Below are positions 18,387 to 27,829 of a stretch of 64,000 bases of DNA, one piece after another. The DNA is from Noviherbaspirillum sp. Root189 (GTDB lineage Bacteria; Pseudomonadota; Gammaproteobacteria; Burkholderiales; Burkholderiaceae_D), in NCBI RefSeq assembly GCF_001428545.1, contig NZ_LMHZ01000017.1, positions 27,828 to 91,827 on the forward strand, written 5' to 3'. Position 1 is the stretch's first letter. Each line of letters opens with the position of its first letter. A model generated the notes under the pieces. That model ran no database searches. It was not told where the DNA came from and saw only the letters and a list, made by a program, of their open reading frames with translations. The position numbers and the translations under genes are program-made.

Positions 18387-21300
18387 ATGACCACCGATGC
18401 ATCACATTTCAGCCTGCAAGACAGTCGGCGCTGGCAATTCTGGATTGATCGTGGCGGCACCTTCACCGATATCGTTGCTCGCCGCCCGGACGGCCTTCTG
18501 GTGACCCACAAGCTGCTCTCCGAAAACCCCGGCCAGTATGACGACGCAGCATTGGCGGGTATCCGCGCGTTGCTGGGATTGAAGACGGGCGATCCAATCC
18601 CGGCTGACCAGGTGGAAGCGGTCAAGATGGGAACCACGGTTGCGACCAATGCCTTGCTTGAACGCCAGGGCGAACCCACGCTGCTGCTCACCACCAAGGG
18701 ATTCCGGGACGCGTTACGTATCGGATATCAGGCACGTCCGCGGATATTCGATCGTCGCATCACGCTGCCAGAACTTCTGTACCGCCGTGTCGAGGAAATC
18801 AACGAACGTATCACCGCGCAAGGCGACGTATTGCAGGAAATGCAGCAGGACGAGTTACGGGTGAAGCTGCAGGCGGCGCTCGACGCCGGGATACGCTCGA
18901 TCGCGATTGTCTTCATGCACGCATACCGGTATCCGCAGCACGAGCAGGTAGCTGTGAAGATGGCAAATGAGATAGGTTTTACCCAGGTATCGGCTTCCCA
19001 CCAGATCAGTCCGATGATGAAACTGGTTGGACGCGGCGATACCACCGTCGTTGATGCTTATCTGTCCCCGCTGCTGCGGCGCTACGTGGACAGGATCGCG
19101 CGGGAGCTTTCCGGCATCAAGCTGATGTTCATGCAGTCCAGTGGTGGACTCACCGCAGCCGATCAGTTTCAGGGAAAGGATTCAATTCTGTCAGGTCCCG
19201 CCGGCGGCATTGTCGGCATGGTGCGTGTAGCGGAGGCCGCAGGCGCGCATCAGATCATAGGATTCGACATGGGTGGCACGTCGACCGACGTGTCTCATTA
19301 CAACGGGGAATTCGAACGCGCATTCGAGACCCAGGTTGCCGGTGTGCGGATGCGCGCTCCGATGATGAACATCCATACGGTGGCCGCGGGCGGCGGGTCG
19401 ATCCTGCAATTCGATGGCGCACGCATGCGCGTCGGGCCGGACTCGGCGGGTGCCAACCCGGGACCTGCAGCTTACGGCAATGGCGGACCGCTCGCCGTTA
19501 CGGACTGCAACGTCTTGCTGGGCAAAGTTCAGCCTGCGTTCTTTCCGCAGATCTTCGGACCGCAGGCAAACCAGCCGCTCGATACCGGGACAGTGCAGCA
19601 AAAATTTAAAGACCTGGCAGCCCAAATTACCGCAGATACCGGCCGTGCCAGCACGCCGGAATCGGTTGCCGAAGGCTTCATCAGCATCGCCGTGTCCAAC
19701 ATGGCAAATGCGATCAAGAAAATTTCCGTTGAGCGTGGTTACGACGTGACTAAATACACGCTGGTCAGCTTCGGTGGCGCCGGCGGCCAGCATGCCTGCC
19801 TGGTGGCCGATGCGCTCGGGATGAATCGTGCACTGATTCATCCGCTGGCCGGCGTATTGTCTGCCTACGGGATGGGACTGGCGGACATCACGGCCATGCG
19901 GGAAACCAGCATTGAATTACCGTTGCACCAGGATAGCCTGTCGCAATGCGACGTGGTACTGGCAGAGATGGCTGTCAGAGCAACGCAGCAGGTCGCGACA
20001 CAGGGCATCGCGCAGGAACGCATCAGTCTCGTCCGGCGCGCTCACCTTCGTTACGAAGGAACGGACGCTGCATTGGTGGTCGATTACGTGGACGTGCCTG
20101 GAATGCAGGCAGCGTTCGAGGCCGCCTACCGGCAGCGCTACAGCTTTCTGATGCCGGACAAGCCGCTCATCATTGAAGCCCTATCGGTGGAGGCGATTGG
20201 CCGGAGCGGCGAGCAGGCACGGGCTCCCGACGTTACGCAGGCAAGCGCCGGTACATTGCCCGCAGCCACCGCGACTGTGCGCATGTATTCGGGCGGCCGA
20301 TACCATGACACGCCGGTGTACCGACGGGAAAACCTGGGCGCCGGACTCCGCATTGCCGGTCCCGCTATCGTTTCCGATGCCAATGCCACGACGGTGGTGG
20401 AACCTGAATGGCAGATGGAAACCCTGCCGGGTGGCGAATTCCTCCTCACGCGTGCCGCGCAACGCGCACAGCGTTTTGCGATTGGCACCGCGGTCGATCC
20501 AGTGATGCTTGAAATTTTCAACAACCTGTTCATGTCGATCGCGGAACAAATGGGCGCAACACTTGCGAACACCGCATTCTCGGTCAACATAAAGGAACGA
20601 CTCGATTTCTCGTGCGCGCTTTTCGACGTCGACGGTAGCCTTATTGCGAATGCGCCGCACATGCCGGTGCATCTCGGTTCGATGGGCGAGAGTATCAAGA
20701 CCGTCATCCGAAAAAACGCGGGATGCATACGACCCGGGGACACTTATGTGCTGAATGACCCCTACAACGGTGGCACACACCTGCCCGACGTTACTGTCGT
20801 CACGCCGGTATTTGACGAAGCGGAACAGGACCTGCTGTTTTTCGTTGCGTCGCGCGGCCATCATGCGGACATCGGCGGCATCACGCCCGGCTCAATGCCG
20901 CCGAACAGCAAGTCAGTTGAAGAAGAAGGTGTGCTGCTGGACAATTTCAAGCTTGTCGAGAGCGGGCACCTGCGCGAGCGCGAGTTACGTGAACTGCTCA
21001 GTGGAGGCCGCTATCCTACCCGCAATCCGGATCAGAATGTCGCCGACCTGCGCGCACAGATCGCCGCCAATGAGAAGGGCGTCGCCGAACTGCGGCGCAT
21101 GGTACGGGAGTTCGGCCTAGAAGTGGTCAGGGCTTACATGAAGCACGTGCAGGACAACGCGGAAGAAGCGGTGCGCCGCGTCATCGGCGTGCTGAAAGAC
21201 GGCGAATTTGCCTACGAAATGGACAACGGCGCAACCATTCGGGTAGCCGTCAAGGTCAACAGCGAAGCGCGTAGCGCAGTCATCGACTTCACCGGCACGT

Positions 21301-22076
21301 CAGATCAGCTGCCGAACAACTTTAATGCACCGTCAGCCGTATGTATGGCCGCGGTACTGTATGTGTTCCGCACACTGGTCGACGACGAGATCCCGATGAA
21401 TGCCGGCTGCCTGAAGCCGCTGCAGGTCATCATTCCTGAAGGCTCGATGCTCAATCCACACGTTCCCGCCGCTACCGTCGCCGGCAACGTCGAGACGTCG
21501 CAATGCATTACCGATGCGCTGTATGGCGCGCTCGGCGTCATGGCAGCCGCACAGGGGACCATGAACAATTTCACGTTTGGTAACGCCCGGTACCAGTACT
21601 ACGAGACCATCTCGGGCGGTTCCGGTGCGGGCCTGCTTGGCAAAGACGAACGTGGCGAGCTGCTTTGCTTCGACGGTACCGATGTGGTTCAGACGCACAT
21701 GACCAACTCCCGTCTTACCGATCCCGAAGTACTGGAATGGCGCTTCCCTGTCTTGCTGGAGAGCTTCGAAATCCGTACTGGAACTGGCGGCGCCGGGCAA
21801 GGCACTGGCGGAAATGGCGCAATCCGTCGCATTCGCTTCCTCGAACCAATGACGGCGTCCATCCTGTCGAACCGACGACGTATTCCTCCGTTTGGACTGG
21901 CGGGAGGAGCGCCGGGAGTCGGCGGCCTCAACTATGTGGAGCGACGGGACGGTACGCGCATTGACCTTGGCGCGACCGATTCAATCGAGATGCTGCCCGG
22001 CGATGTGTTTGTCGTCGAAACGCCAGGCGGCGGCGGGTTCGGTCCGCCGCGCGTGGCCAAAGCCGGACAACATTGA
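18387..22076 (+). CDS. Fused hydantoinase A/B, 5-oxoprolinase-like ATP-dependent amidohydrolase
   Basis: A 1229-residue fusion of HyuA- and HyuB-type subunits, like eukaryotic and bacterial 5-oxoprolinases. The HyuA half has the nucleotide-binding start [36 protein letters not shown], and [16 protein letters not shown]. The HyuB half begins near residue 705 ([19 protein letters not shown]) with [20 protein letters not shown] and [13 protein letters not shown], and ends [17 protein letters not shown]. Such enzymes open a lactam or hydantoin ring at the cost of ATP. ATG at 18387 is preferred to GTG at 18360 on family alignment. The last bases overlap the next gene's TTG start. It may act on 5-oxoproline, a hydantoin or another cyclic amide. 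Confidence 0.9.
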   Translation: MTTDASHFSLQDSRRWQFWIDRGGTFTDIVARRPDGLLVTHKLLSENPGQYDDAALAGIRALLGLKTGDPIPADQVEAVKMGTTVATNALLERQGEPTLLLTTKGFRDALRIGYQARPRIFDRRITLPELLYRRVEEINERITAQGDVLQEMQQDELRVKLQAALDAGIRSIAIVFMHAYRYPQHEQVAVKMANEIGFTQVSASHQISPMMKLVGRGDTTVVDAYLSPLLRRYVDRIARELSGIKLMFMQSSGGLTAADQFQGKDSILSGPAGGIVGMVRVAEAAGAHQIIGFDMGGTSTDVSHYNGEFERAFETQVAGVRMRAPMMNIHTVAAGGGSILQFDGARMRVGPDSAGANPGPAAYGNGGPLAVTDCNVLLGKVQPAFFPQIFGPQANQPLDTGTVQQKFKDLAAQITADTGRASTPESVAEGFISIAVSNMANAIKKISVERGYDVTKYTLVSFGGAGGQHACLVADALGMNRALIHPLAGVLSAYGMGLADITAMRETSIELPLHQDSLSQCDVVLAEMAVRATQQVATQGIAQERISLVRRAHLRYEGTDAALVVDYVDVPGMQAAFEAAYRQRYSFLMPDKPLIIEALSVEAIGRSGEQARAPDVTQASAGTLPAATATVRMYSGGRYHDTPVYRRENLGAGLRIAGPAIVSDANATTVVEPEWQMETLPGGEFLLTRAAQRAQRFAIGTAVDPVMLEIFNNLFMSIAEQMGATLANTAFSVNIKERLDFSCALFDVDGSLIANAPHMPVHLGSMGESIKTVIRKNAGCIRPGDTYVLNDPYNGGTHLPDVTVVTPVFDEAEQDLLFFVASRGHHADIGGITPGSMPPNSKSVEEEGVLLDNFKLVESGHLRERELRELLSGGRYPTRNPDQNVADLRAQIAANEKGVAELRRMVREFGLEVVRAYMKHVQDNAEEAVRRVIGVLKDGEFAYEMDNGATIRVAVKVNSEARSAVIDFTGTSDQLPNNFNAPSAVCMAAVLYVFRTLVDDEIPMNAGCLKPLQVIIPEGSMLNPHVPAATVAGNVETSQCITDALYGALGVMAAAQGTMNNFTFGNARYQYYETISGGSGAGLLGKDERGELLCFDGTDVVQTHMTNSRLTDPEVLEWRFPVLLESFEIRTGTGGAGQGTGGNGAIRRIRFLEPMTASILSNRRRIPPFGLAGGAPGVGGLNYVERRDGTRIDLGATDSIEMLPGDVFVVETPGGGGFGPPRVAKAGQH

Positions 22077-22963
22077 GTCATCAAAAATTGAACAAAAACG
22101 CAATATTTATTCATGTCGCTGGTTTATGGACACTCTCCACGCTGGATGCTTCGGCAAAGTGGCTGGTTCTTGCAGGTGTGCCGGTGCTCATGGTGACATG
22201 GGTGCGCTACGTGATGCACATTGCCCTGATGACCGCGCTTGTGCTGCCATCGCAACGCAGCGCCATCTTCAAGACCCGGTCCTTGTCACGCCAGTTGATC
22301 CGCGGCTTGCTGATGGTATTGTCCACAGTGCTGTTCTTCTCGGTTCTCAGGCGTCTTCCGCTTGCCGAAGCAACCTCACTCAATTTCATGGCCCCGTTGT
22401 TCCTGATGGCCATGGCGCCGTGGCTGCTTGATGAGACGCATCGATGGCACCGCTGGGTCGGCGTGGTGATGGGTTTTGCTGGTGTGCTGATCATCGTGCG
22501 CCCAGGATCGCCGCTTGATCCTGTTGGCGTCGCGCTTGGTCTGCTGACGGCACTCACGTTTGCCTTTTTTCAGATCGCCACGCGTCGCGTCGCGCATGAT
22601 CACCCGTTAACGACAAATTACTATGGCGGTCTTTTCGGCTCGGTCGCGTTGACACTGGCGTTACCATGGTTTTGGAAAACACCGGAGCTGTCGCCAGGAC
22701 AGTGGTTGCTGTTGATGTCTACCGGCGTTACCGGGTTTGTCGGTCACTTGATGCAGATTATGGCGTACAGCAAAGCACAGGCGACACTGCTTGCACCGTT
22801 CAGCTATTTGCAGATCATCGCGGCGGTCGCGCTCGGCTGGCTGGTGTTCGGCCAGCTGCCGGATCTGACCACGGTGTTTGGCATTGCCCTGATCGGCCTC
22901 GCGGGACTTGCCGTGGTGTTATGGGAAACGCGGATGGCGTTCTCGCGGACGGTGAAGCAGTAA
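22073..22963 (+). CDS. EamA/DMT family transporter
   Basis: A 296-residue ten-helix drug/metabolite transporter with two EamA repeats. The first carries [20 protein letters not shown] and the second ends with [20 protein letters not shown]. The likely start TTG at 22073 overlaps the oxoprolinase stop (TTGA), so translation is coupled. It is the last gene of the operon and may export a by-product or regulate solute levels. Direction of transport cannot be told from sequence. Confidence 0.85.
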   Translation: MSHQKLNKNAIFIHVAGLWTLSTLDASAKWLVLAGVPVLMVTWVRYVMHIALMTALVLPSQRSAIFKTRSLSRQLIRGLLMVLSTVLFFSVLRRLPLAEATSLNFMAPLFLMAMAPWLLDETHRWHRWVGVVMGFAGVLIIVRPGSPLDPVGVALGLLTALTFAFFQIATRRVAHDHPLTTNYYGGLFGSVALTLALPWFWKTPELSPGQWLLLMSTGVTGFVGHLMQIMAYSKAQATLLAPFSYLQIIAAVALGWLVFGQLPDLTTVFGIALIGLAGLAVVLWETRMAFSRTVKQ

Positions 22964-23001
22964 TAGTCTGTGTCCGGTCCGACGTGAGCGGATCCGGGCT
23001 G

Positions 23002-23036
23002 GTTTCTTCCTGTACCTGCCAGGTACAGGAAGAAAC
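23002..23036. terminator. Perfect 16-bp stem between convergent genes
   Basis: GTTTCTTCCTGTACCT at 23002-23017 is exactly mirrored at 23021-23036 with a three-base loop. It sits in the 92-bp gap between the convergent eamA-like gene and gdhA. It could end transcription from both sides, although no T-run follows on either strand. Confidence 0.55.
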
Positions 23037-23055
23037 AGGCAGATGCGCTTGACGT

Positions 23056-24399
23056 TTAAATGACGCCTTGGGCCAGCATTGCGTCCGCCACTTTGACGAA
23101 ACCGGCGATGTTTGCTCCGTCCACATAACTAAGGCTGCCATCTGCACGCTTGCCGTACTCCAGGCAGGCTGCGTGGATGGCTTGCATGATCTGCAGCAGG
23201 CGGCCATCTACCTCTTCACGCGGCCAGGAAATGCGCTCCGCGTTCTGGCTCATCTCCAGGCCGGACGTGGCGACACCTCCGGCATTGCTGGCCTTGCCTG
23301 GCGCATAGAGAACACCGGCTGCTTCGAATGCTTTTGCAGCATCAATGGTCGACGGCATGTTGGCGCCTTCGGCCACGCACAGTACGCTGTTCCTGATGAG
23401 AGTCGCAGCATCATTGGCATCCAGTTCATTTTGGGTCGCGCATGGTAGCGCCACATCCACCGGAACATGCCATGGGCGCACACCGGGCTCGAAGCGCGTG
23501 CCGGTACGTCCGGCATAATCGCTGACGCGGCCATAAAGATGGTTCTTCACTTCCATCAAAATGGCGAGCTTTTCGGGGGTGAAGCCGTCTTCATCGATGA
23601 TGGTGCCGCTGGAGTCGGACACCGTAATGACCTTTGCACCAAGGGCCATGGCTTTTTCCACCGCGTACTGCGCGACATTGCCTGAACCGGAGACACTAAC
23701 GCGCAGACCGTCAAACGATCGGCCACGCGTCTTGAGCATTTCATCTGCAAAATATACGGTGCCATAACCAGTAGCCTCGGGACGGATCAGCGAACCGCCG
23801 AAGCTCAAGCCTTTGCCGGTGAATACGCAGTCAGCACGGTTGGTCAGTTTCTTCATCATGCCGGTCATGTAACCCACTTCGCGGCCACCTACGCCAATGT
23901 CACCGGCAGGAACGTCGGTATCGGCGCCGACATGGCGAAACAGTTCGCTTACGAAGGCTTGGCAGAAGCGCATGACCTCGCCTGGGCTCTTGCCTTTTGG
24001 GTCGAAATCCGACCCGCCTTTGCCCCCACCCATAGGCAGCGTGGTCAACGCATTCTTGAAGGTTTGCTCGAAGGCCAGGAATTTCAGGACTGACAGGTTG
24101 ACGGTCGGATGGAAGCGCAGGCCGCCCTTATAGGGGCCGATCGCCATGCTGTGCTGAATGCGATAGCCGCGATTGACTTGGACCTGGCCGTGATCATCCA
24201 CCCAGGAAACACGAAACATCACTACGCGCTCAGGCTCCACCAGGCGGTCAAGCAGACCTTGATCGGCATATTTCGGATGCTTCTCAATGTAAGGCCACAA
24301 GCTTTCCATGACTTCTGTGACTGCCTGAAGGAATTCAGGTTGACCGGAATTGCGGTCAGCAACATGTTGCAAGAACTGGTGCGCTGAAGCGTACTTCAT
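23056..24399 (-). CDS. gdhA: NADP-specific glutamate dehydrogenase
   Basis: A 447-residue enzyme, the same length as E. coli GdhA, forming glutamate from 2-oxoglutarate and ammonia with NADPH. Visible motifs are YKGGLRFHPTVNLSVLKFLA and FKNALTTLPMGGGKGGSDFD (catalytic Lys and glycine-rich substrate loop), PAGDIGVGGREVGYM, and the nucleotide-binding VSGSGNVAQYAVEKA. The start at 24399 has GGA eight bases upstream; the frame extends another 19 codons without support. It stands alone and convergent with the preceding operon. Confidence 0.95.
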   Translation of the reverse strand: MKYASAHQFLQHVADRNSGQPEFLQAVTEVMESLWPYIEKHPKYADQGLLDRLVEPERVVMFRVSWVDDHGQVQVNRGYRIQHSMAIGPYKGGLRFHPTVNLSVLKFLAFEQTFKNALTTLPMGGGKGGSDFDPKGKSPGEVMRFCQAFVSELFRHVGADTDVPAGDIGVGGREVGYMTGMMKKLTNRADCVFTGKGLSFGGSLIRPEATGYGTVYFADEMLKTRGRSFDGLRVSVSGSGNVAQYAVEKAMALGAKVITVSDSSGTIIDEDGFTPEKLAILMEVKNHLYGRVSDYAGRTGTRFEPGVRPWHVPVDVALPCATQNELDANDAATLIRNSVLCVAEGANMPSTIDAAKAFEAAGVLYAPGKASNAGGVATSGLEMSQNAERISWPREEVDGRLLQIMQAIHAACLEYGKRADGSLSYVDGANIAGFVKVADAMLAQGVI

Positions 24400-24662
24400 A
24401 TCGGATTCCAAAAGAAAGAAAAGATTTAAAACCTTATTTTCGCATGATTGATGCACCAGGATAGTGCACTTCTTTTATCCTGATCTATAGTTGATATGTT
24501 CGTTCCTCGCATTAATTGTCGTTATTACCTATGGATGTGATTACCGGAGAAGAATTAGGTGATGTAAATAAATAATCATTTTGCAAGGCTAGCCCCGTCC
24601 ACTTACCGAAGTCGGTTAGAATCGACAGTACGTACCGGATTCTCCGGCGTCCATGGCACGAG

Positions 24663-24699
24663 CCCCGCCGAGAAGTCCCACGCGGGGTTTTGTGTTTTT
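24663..24699 (+). terminator. Terminator-like hairpin in the leader of the SWIB gene
   Basis: CCCCGC at 24663-24668 pairs with GCGGGG at 24682-24687, followed by a T-rich stretch (TTTTGTGTTTTT) to 24699. It lies 28 bp before the start codon. It could be an attenuator in the leader or the end of a short independent RNA that starts after about 24580. No upstream gene on this strand needs a terminator here. Confidence 0.5.
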
Positions 24700-24727
24700 G
24701 GAATTTAGTGCATTTTTGGAGTATGTG

Positions 24728-25003
24728 ATGGCTACAGCAGCGAAGAAGGAAAGCAAACCAAATGCCGGTTTCATGAAACCCGTGACGCCTTCCGCCGTAC
24801 TCGCGGACGTGGTCGGTTCGGCGGCTATGCCACGTACCGAGGTAACGAAAAAGGTATGGGATTACATCAAGGAGCACAATCTGCAAGATCCGGCCAACCG
24901 CCGCATGATCAATGCTGATGCAAAACTGGAAGCCGTATTCGAAGGAAAAAAACAGGTATCCATGTTTGAAATGACCAAGCTGATTTCAAATCATTTGAAA
25001 TAG
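24728..25003 (+). CDS. Stand-alone SWIB/MDM2-domain protein
   Basis: A 91-residue protein that is nearly all SWIB domain. A lysine-rich N-terminus (MATAAKKESKPNAGFMKPVT) is followed by LADVVGSAAMPRTEVTKKVW and DYIKEHNLQDPANRRMINAD, ending FEMTKLISNHLK. The domain is best known from eukaryotic SWI/SNF subunits; short bacterial copies are common in betaproteobacteria and chlamydiae and are thought to bind DNA or chromatin-like structures. Their role is not settled. ATG at 24728 is chosen for the GGAG six bases upstream; the frame extends back through the hairpin without support. Confidence 0.88.
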   Translation: MATAAKKESKPNAGFMKPVTPSAVLADVVGSAAMPRTEVTKKVWDYIKEHNLQDPANRRMINADAKLEAVFEGKKQVSMFEMTKLISNHLK

Positions 25004-25143
25004 CAGCCAGCTGGCTGTAACACTGCCTGTGCCAAGCTTGTCGCATCGCCGCGTCATCAATCATGGAGATGCGGGAGCGGCGGCGCAGGTCTGGGCGCCA
25101 CTCATTCCACCTTATCACTACGTTGTATTTCCGAAGGAATCGC

Positions 25144-25653
25144 ATGACCGTTACCCTGTACTCCGCGTCCATTCCAGTTTTCAGGCAGATGCTGAACAGC
25201 CTCAGCGCAATTCTGGACAAGGCAGAACAGCACGCCACTGCAAAAAACATCGATCCCGATGCGCTGCTGCAAGCACGCCTTTTCCCTGACATGTTTCCAT
25301 TGATCCGTCAGGTGCAGATAGCCGCGGATTTTGCCAGAGGCGTAGCGGCCCGGCTTTCTGGCGTAGATGTCCCCAAGTACGAAGACAACGAAGTAACGTT
25401 CGCAGACCTGCAATCGTTACTCAGTAAAACCCTGGCGTTCATTGATGGCTTTGCGCCCGAACAAATCGATGGCAACGAAGACCGTGAAATCATTACGCGT
25501 CCCGGCACGCCAAAAGAAAAGAGATTCAATGGCCAGTCGTATTTGTTGAACTACGGTCTCCCGCAGTTTTTCTTCCATGTCACCACGACCTACGCGATTT
25601 TGCGCCACAACGGTGTGGAAGTCGGTAAGCGGGATTATATGGGCGCGTACTAA
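25144..25653 (+). CDS. DUF1993 family protein
   Basis: A 169-residue soluble, mostly helical protein. The segments TLYSASIPVFRQMLNSLSAI, LFPDMFPLIRQVQIAADFAR and GLPQFFFHVTTTYAILRHNG are characteristic of DUF1993, a DinB-like four-helix bundle family. His in FFFHVTTTYAILRHNGV might bind metal as in DinB-type folds. AAGGA precedes the start at 25144. Function unknown. Confidence 0.85.
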   Translation: MTVTLYSASIPVFRQMLNSLSAILDKAEQHATAKNIDPDALLQARLFPDMFPLIRQVQIAADFARGVAARLSGVDVPKYEDNEVTFADLQSLLSKTLAFIDGFAPEQIDGNEDREIITRPGTPKEKRFNGQSYLLNYGLPQFFFHVTTTYAILRHNGVEVGKRDYMGAY

Positions 25654-25689
25654 AAGGCATAGGCTTTTCCGGACCGTAAAATGCATCGC

Positions 25690-26066
25690 GGAGCATTGCT
25701 TGATACGGTACTTAATGTGACCTTCGAAAATCTCCGACAATGCCTGACTGCGGACTTCCGTCATGGTATTGCCGGCTGCCATGTCGTTGCTGACGTACAG
25801 GTTGCCAATGATGTTCACTGGAATGAAGGTCTGGGCGCCGTCGCGGAGACGGGTGTAGGGCAGGGCGCACGCGCCCCGCGCCACATCGCCTGAGTTCAGA
25901 TTCACCAGTACACCAGTACTCCAGCGCCAATTTCGCCTTCCGGGTTGTAGAACGCAGGTAATTCAGGGTTGCGCATTGCGGCTGGCCATTTGCCATCGCC
26001 CTCCGATGCAAACCAACGTTCCTGCGGATAATGCACAAAAGGGCGGTTAGCAACGGTTTCACTCAT
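25690..26066 (-). pseudogene. ycaO (RimO accessory YcaO) relic, frameshifted and truncated at both ends
   Basis: Two consecutive frames match the middle of E. coli-type YcaO. The first (26066 to about 25905) reads SETVANRPFVHYPQERWF and AFYNPEGEIGAGVLV. The second (about 25905 to 25690) reads NLNSGDVARGACALPYTRL, VNIIGNLYVSNDMAAGNTM and ALSEIFEGHIKYRIK. The break is an 8-bp tandem duplication, TACTGGTG twice, which shifts the frame and creates a stop after YW. Both the N-terminal part and the large C-terminal part are absent. Comparison is to the remembered E. coli protein. Confidence 0.75.
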
Positions 26067-26498
26067 CCGCATTAAAACTCAACCGACGCATAGAGGGACG
26101 AGCAGCGCCAACAAAAATTAGCTGCCCGATGCAGGAAATCACGAGACGGAATGTGCAGAAAGAGGAGAAATGATCTTGTGCCAAGCCCTTGAATTTTTGT
26201 GACGGATCTCCATCTCAAAGATGTCTCCTCCACCTCCTCTTGGTGGATTTCGCCCGGTGCCTCTACAGGGACCCGGGCTTTTTTGCGTCAGCATTTTCGT
26301 AATCATCGAGAGAATAACCGCCCTTTCGCGATATAAGCCTAAACGGCAGTGGTGGCAAAGCGCGGACCATACGCTTTGGGTCAATGCCTGAGAAAGGCTA
26401 TTACATCGGACCGATATTTCCGGTTCGTCAGTCGATTGTCAGGTTCGGGGCGCAAGCTCAAATTAAACACATCCTTTCAAAACCATCCGGAGACAAAC
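26067..26498. other. Intergenic region with an orphan terminator
   Basis: No convincing gene. On the minus strand a strong purine-rich ribosome-like site (AGGAGGTGGAGGAG, about 26224-26237) precedes only a 24-codon frame, which may be the stump of a deleted gene. The hairpin at 26252-26284 is listed separately. Confidence 0.4.
26252..26284 (+). terminator. Rho-independent terminator without an adjacent gene
   Basis: GCCCGG at 26252-26257 pairs with CCGGGC at 26273-26278 and is followed by TTTTTT. The nearest plus-strand gene ends about 600 bp upstream. It may end a small RNA or a lost gene. Confidence 0.55.
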
Positions 26499-26669
26499 AT
26501 GACAAATGCAAAAACACTGGTAGCACCCGCCAAAACATGGGCAACCATGGACAATCGCGCAAAAGCGATTTTTCTTGCGAAGCTCACGCTGATGCTTTGT
26601 AGCTTTGGGTTTATCTTCGGCGGTGTCCTTGTCGAGGGGATGGTTTATGACAAGCTTCCCGACGCATAA
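26499..26669 (+). CDS. Small single-span membrane protein
   Basis: A 56-residue protein with a polar N-terminus and one hydrophobic helix (AKLTLMLCSFGFIFGGVLVE, about residues 27-46). GGAG seven bases before ATG and a compact frame support it as real. I do not recognise the family. Neighbours give no hint of a function. Confidence 0.55.
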   Translation: MTNAKTLVAPAKTWATMDNRAKAIFLAKLTLMLCSFGFIFGGVLVEGMVYDKLPDA

Positions 26670-26759
26670 CGGACGACCTGCTTAGGTAGCCCTGAAAACA
26701 AAAGTCTAGAGCAGTACCAAAGCGATGGCACTTTTGCGCGTGCAGGCAAGAGCCATGCG

Positions 26760-27257
26760 TTAATCCAGAAGGGTCCGGGCCATCTCAAACCGCTCGGACC
26801 AATATCGATTGGTCAGCTTGTCTACCCGCACTCGGCCGCGGGCGTTAGGCGCATGAATGAACTCCCCTTTGCCAAGGTAAATTCCCACATGGGAAAACGG
26901 GCGACCCAAGGTATTGAAGAACACCAGGTCGCCAGCCCGAAGCTGGTCGAATCCCGTATCGCGCCCCTGGCGCGCAAGTGAAGCCGCATTTCCCGTCAGC
27001 GGCAGTCCGGCTGCCTCGCGGTACACGTAGGCGACCATCCCCGAGCAGTCCAGCCCCGCGTCCGGATTTTTTCCGCCAAAGCGATATCCGGTACGCAGGA
27101 GCATCAATGCGTACATGGCTACTTCCTGTGCGGCGGGCGAGGCTTGTCGTTCATTCTGAAATGTGTCGACGGTGACCCGCTCCTTCGAAATGTGCGGCGT
27201 GCTGCTGCAGCCGACGAGGCTGAGAAGGAGGAGGGCAACAGGAACGGTTCGTCTCAT
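26760..27257 (-). CDS. NlpC/P60 family lipoprotein, peptidoglycan endopeptidase
   Basis: A 165-residue cell-wall hydrolase. The signal peptide ends in the lipobox LVGC (Cys17), giving a lipoprotein. The NlpC/P60 domain starts near residue 42, with the catalytic Cys71 in LDCSGMVAYVYR and His in FSHVGIYLG, followed by a third polar residue in EFIHAPN. The catalytic set is intact, so cleavage of stem peptides is expected, as for E. coli Spr/MepS. Single gene with no operon partners. Confidence 0.9.
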   Translation of the reverse strand: MRRTVPVALLLLSLVGCSSTPHISKERVTVDTFQNERQASPAAQEVAMYALMLLRTGYRFGGKNPDAGLDCSGMVAYVYREAAGLPLTGNAASLARQGRDTGFDQLRAGDLVFFNTLGRPFSHVGIYLGKGEFIHAPNARGRVRVDKLTNRYWSERFEMARTLLD

Positions 27258-27571
27258 GCAGGTCCATGTAGGTTTTTGGCAGTCGAATGATATCAGGCGC
27301 CAGACTTATTCTCTTTTCCAGTGACACAGAACGTGAAAACAAGACCTTTATTAAAGTGCCTTTAATCTTAACGATTACTTCTTGATTATTTCTTGTAATT
27401 ACCGCTCGAAAAAACGAGATCGCCTGCCTTCTCGAGGTAAACCGTCTTCGCTTCAATCGCCTTCGATACAGGGTTTGGCCACTTGTAATCAGCATTGCCT
27501 TTTCCAGGTGATTTGTTGGCTCGACGGTATGGCTGGCGTCAACGAGAAGGTTTGGTGTTACATCAAATTGC

Positions 27572-27595
27572 CATCGTTACTTGCAAGTAACGATG
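27572..27595. promoter_or_regulatory. 24-bp perfect palindrome, probable TetR operator (distal)
   Basis: The half-site CATCGTTACTTG at 27572-27583 is exactly mirrored at 27584-27595. The core TTACTTGCAAGTAA resembles the second palindrome at 27753, and a TetR gene lies in the cluster downstream. Confidence 0.65.
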
Positions 27596-27715
27596 CGACG
27601 TTCTGCGTTGTATTTATTATCAACTTCGTAGAATTGCCGTCGGAAGGCATCAAAAGGGCGGGAATCAGCCTTATTTCTATCCATATGTGTCTTCGAGATA
27701 AATTTTTTGAGCTAG

Positions 27716-27764
27716 TTGCACGAGCAATTTCCTGTGCTAGTATTGTCAACGTTACTCGCGAGTA
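27716..27764 (+). promoter_or_regulatory. Promoter with overlapping TetR-type operator, upstream of the Liv operon
   Basis: TTGCAC (27716-27721) and TAGTAT (27738-27743) with a 16-bp spacer form a promoter. The palindrome TACTCGCGAGTA at 27753-27764 lies just downstream of the -10 box, at the expected transcription start. A bound repressor there would block initiation. Confidence 0.6.
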
Positions 27765-27829
27765 GATAAAAACAAAGGCGGGTGGCGCGGAATAAAAATC
27801 GAATGCACTGCACAAAAAAGGAGACAACC

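Noticed and set aside
25004-25017. Palindrome CAGCCAGCTGGCTG after the SWIB gene as terminator
   Set aside because: No loop and no T-run; left unassigned.
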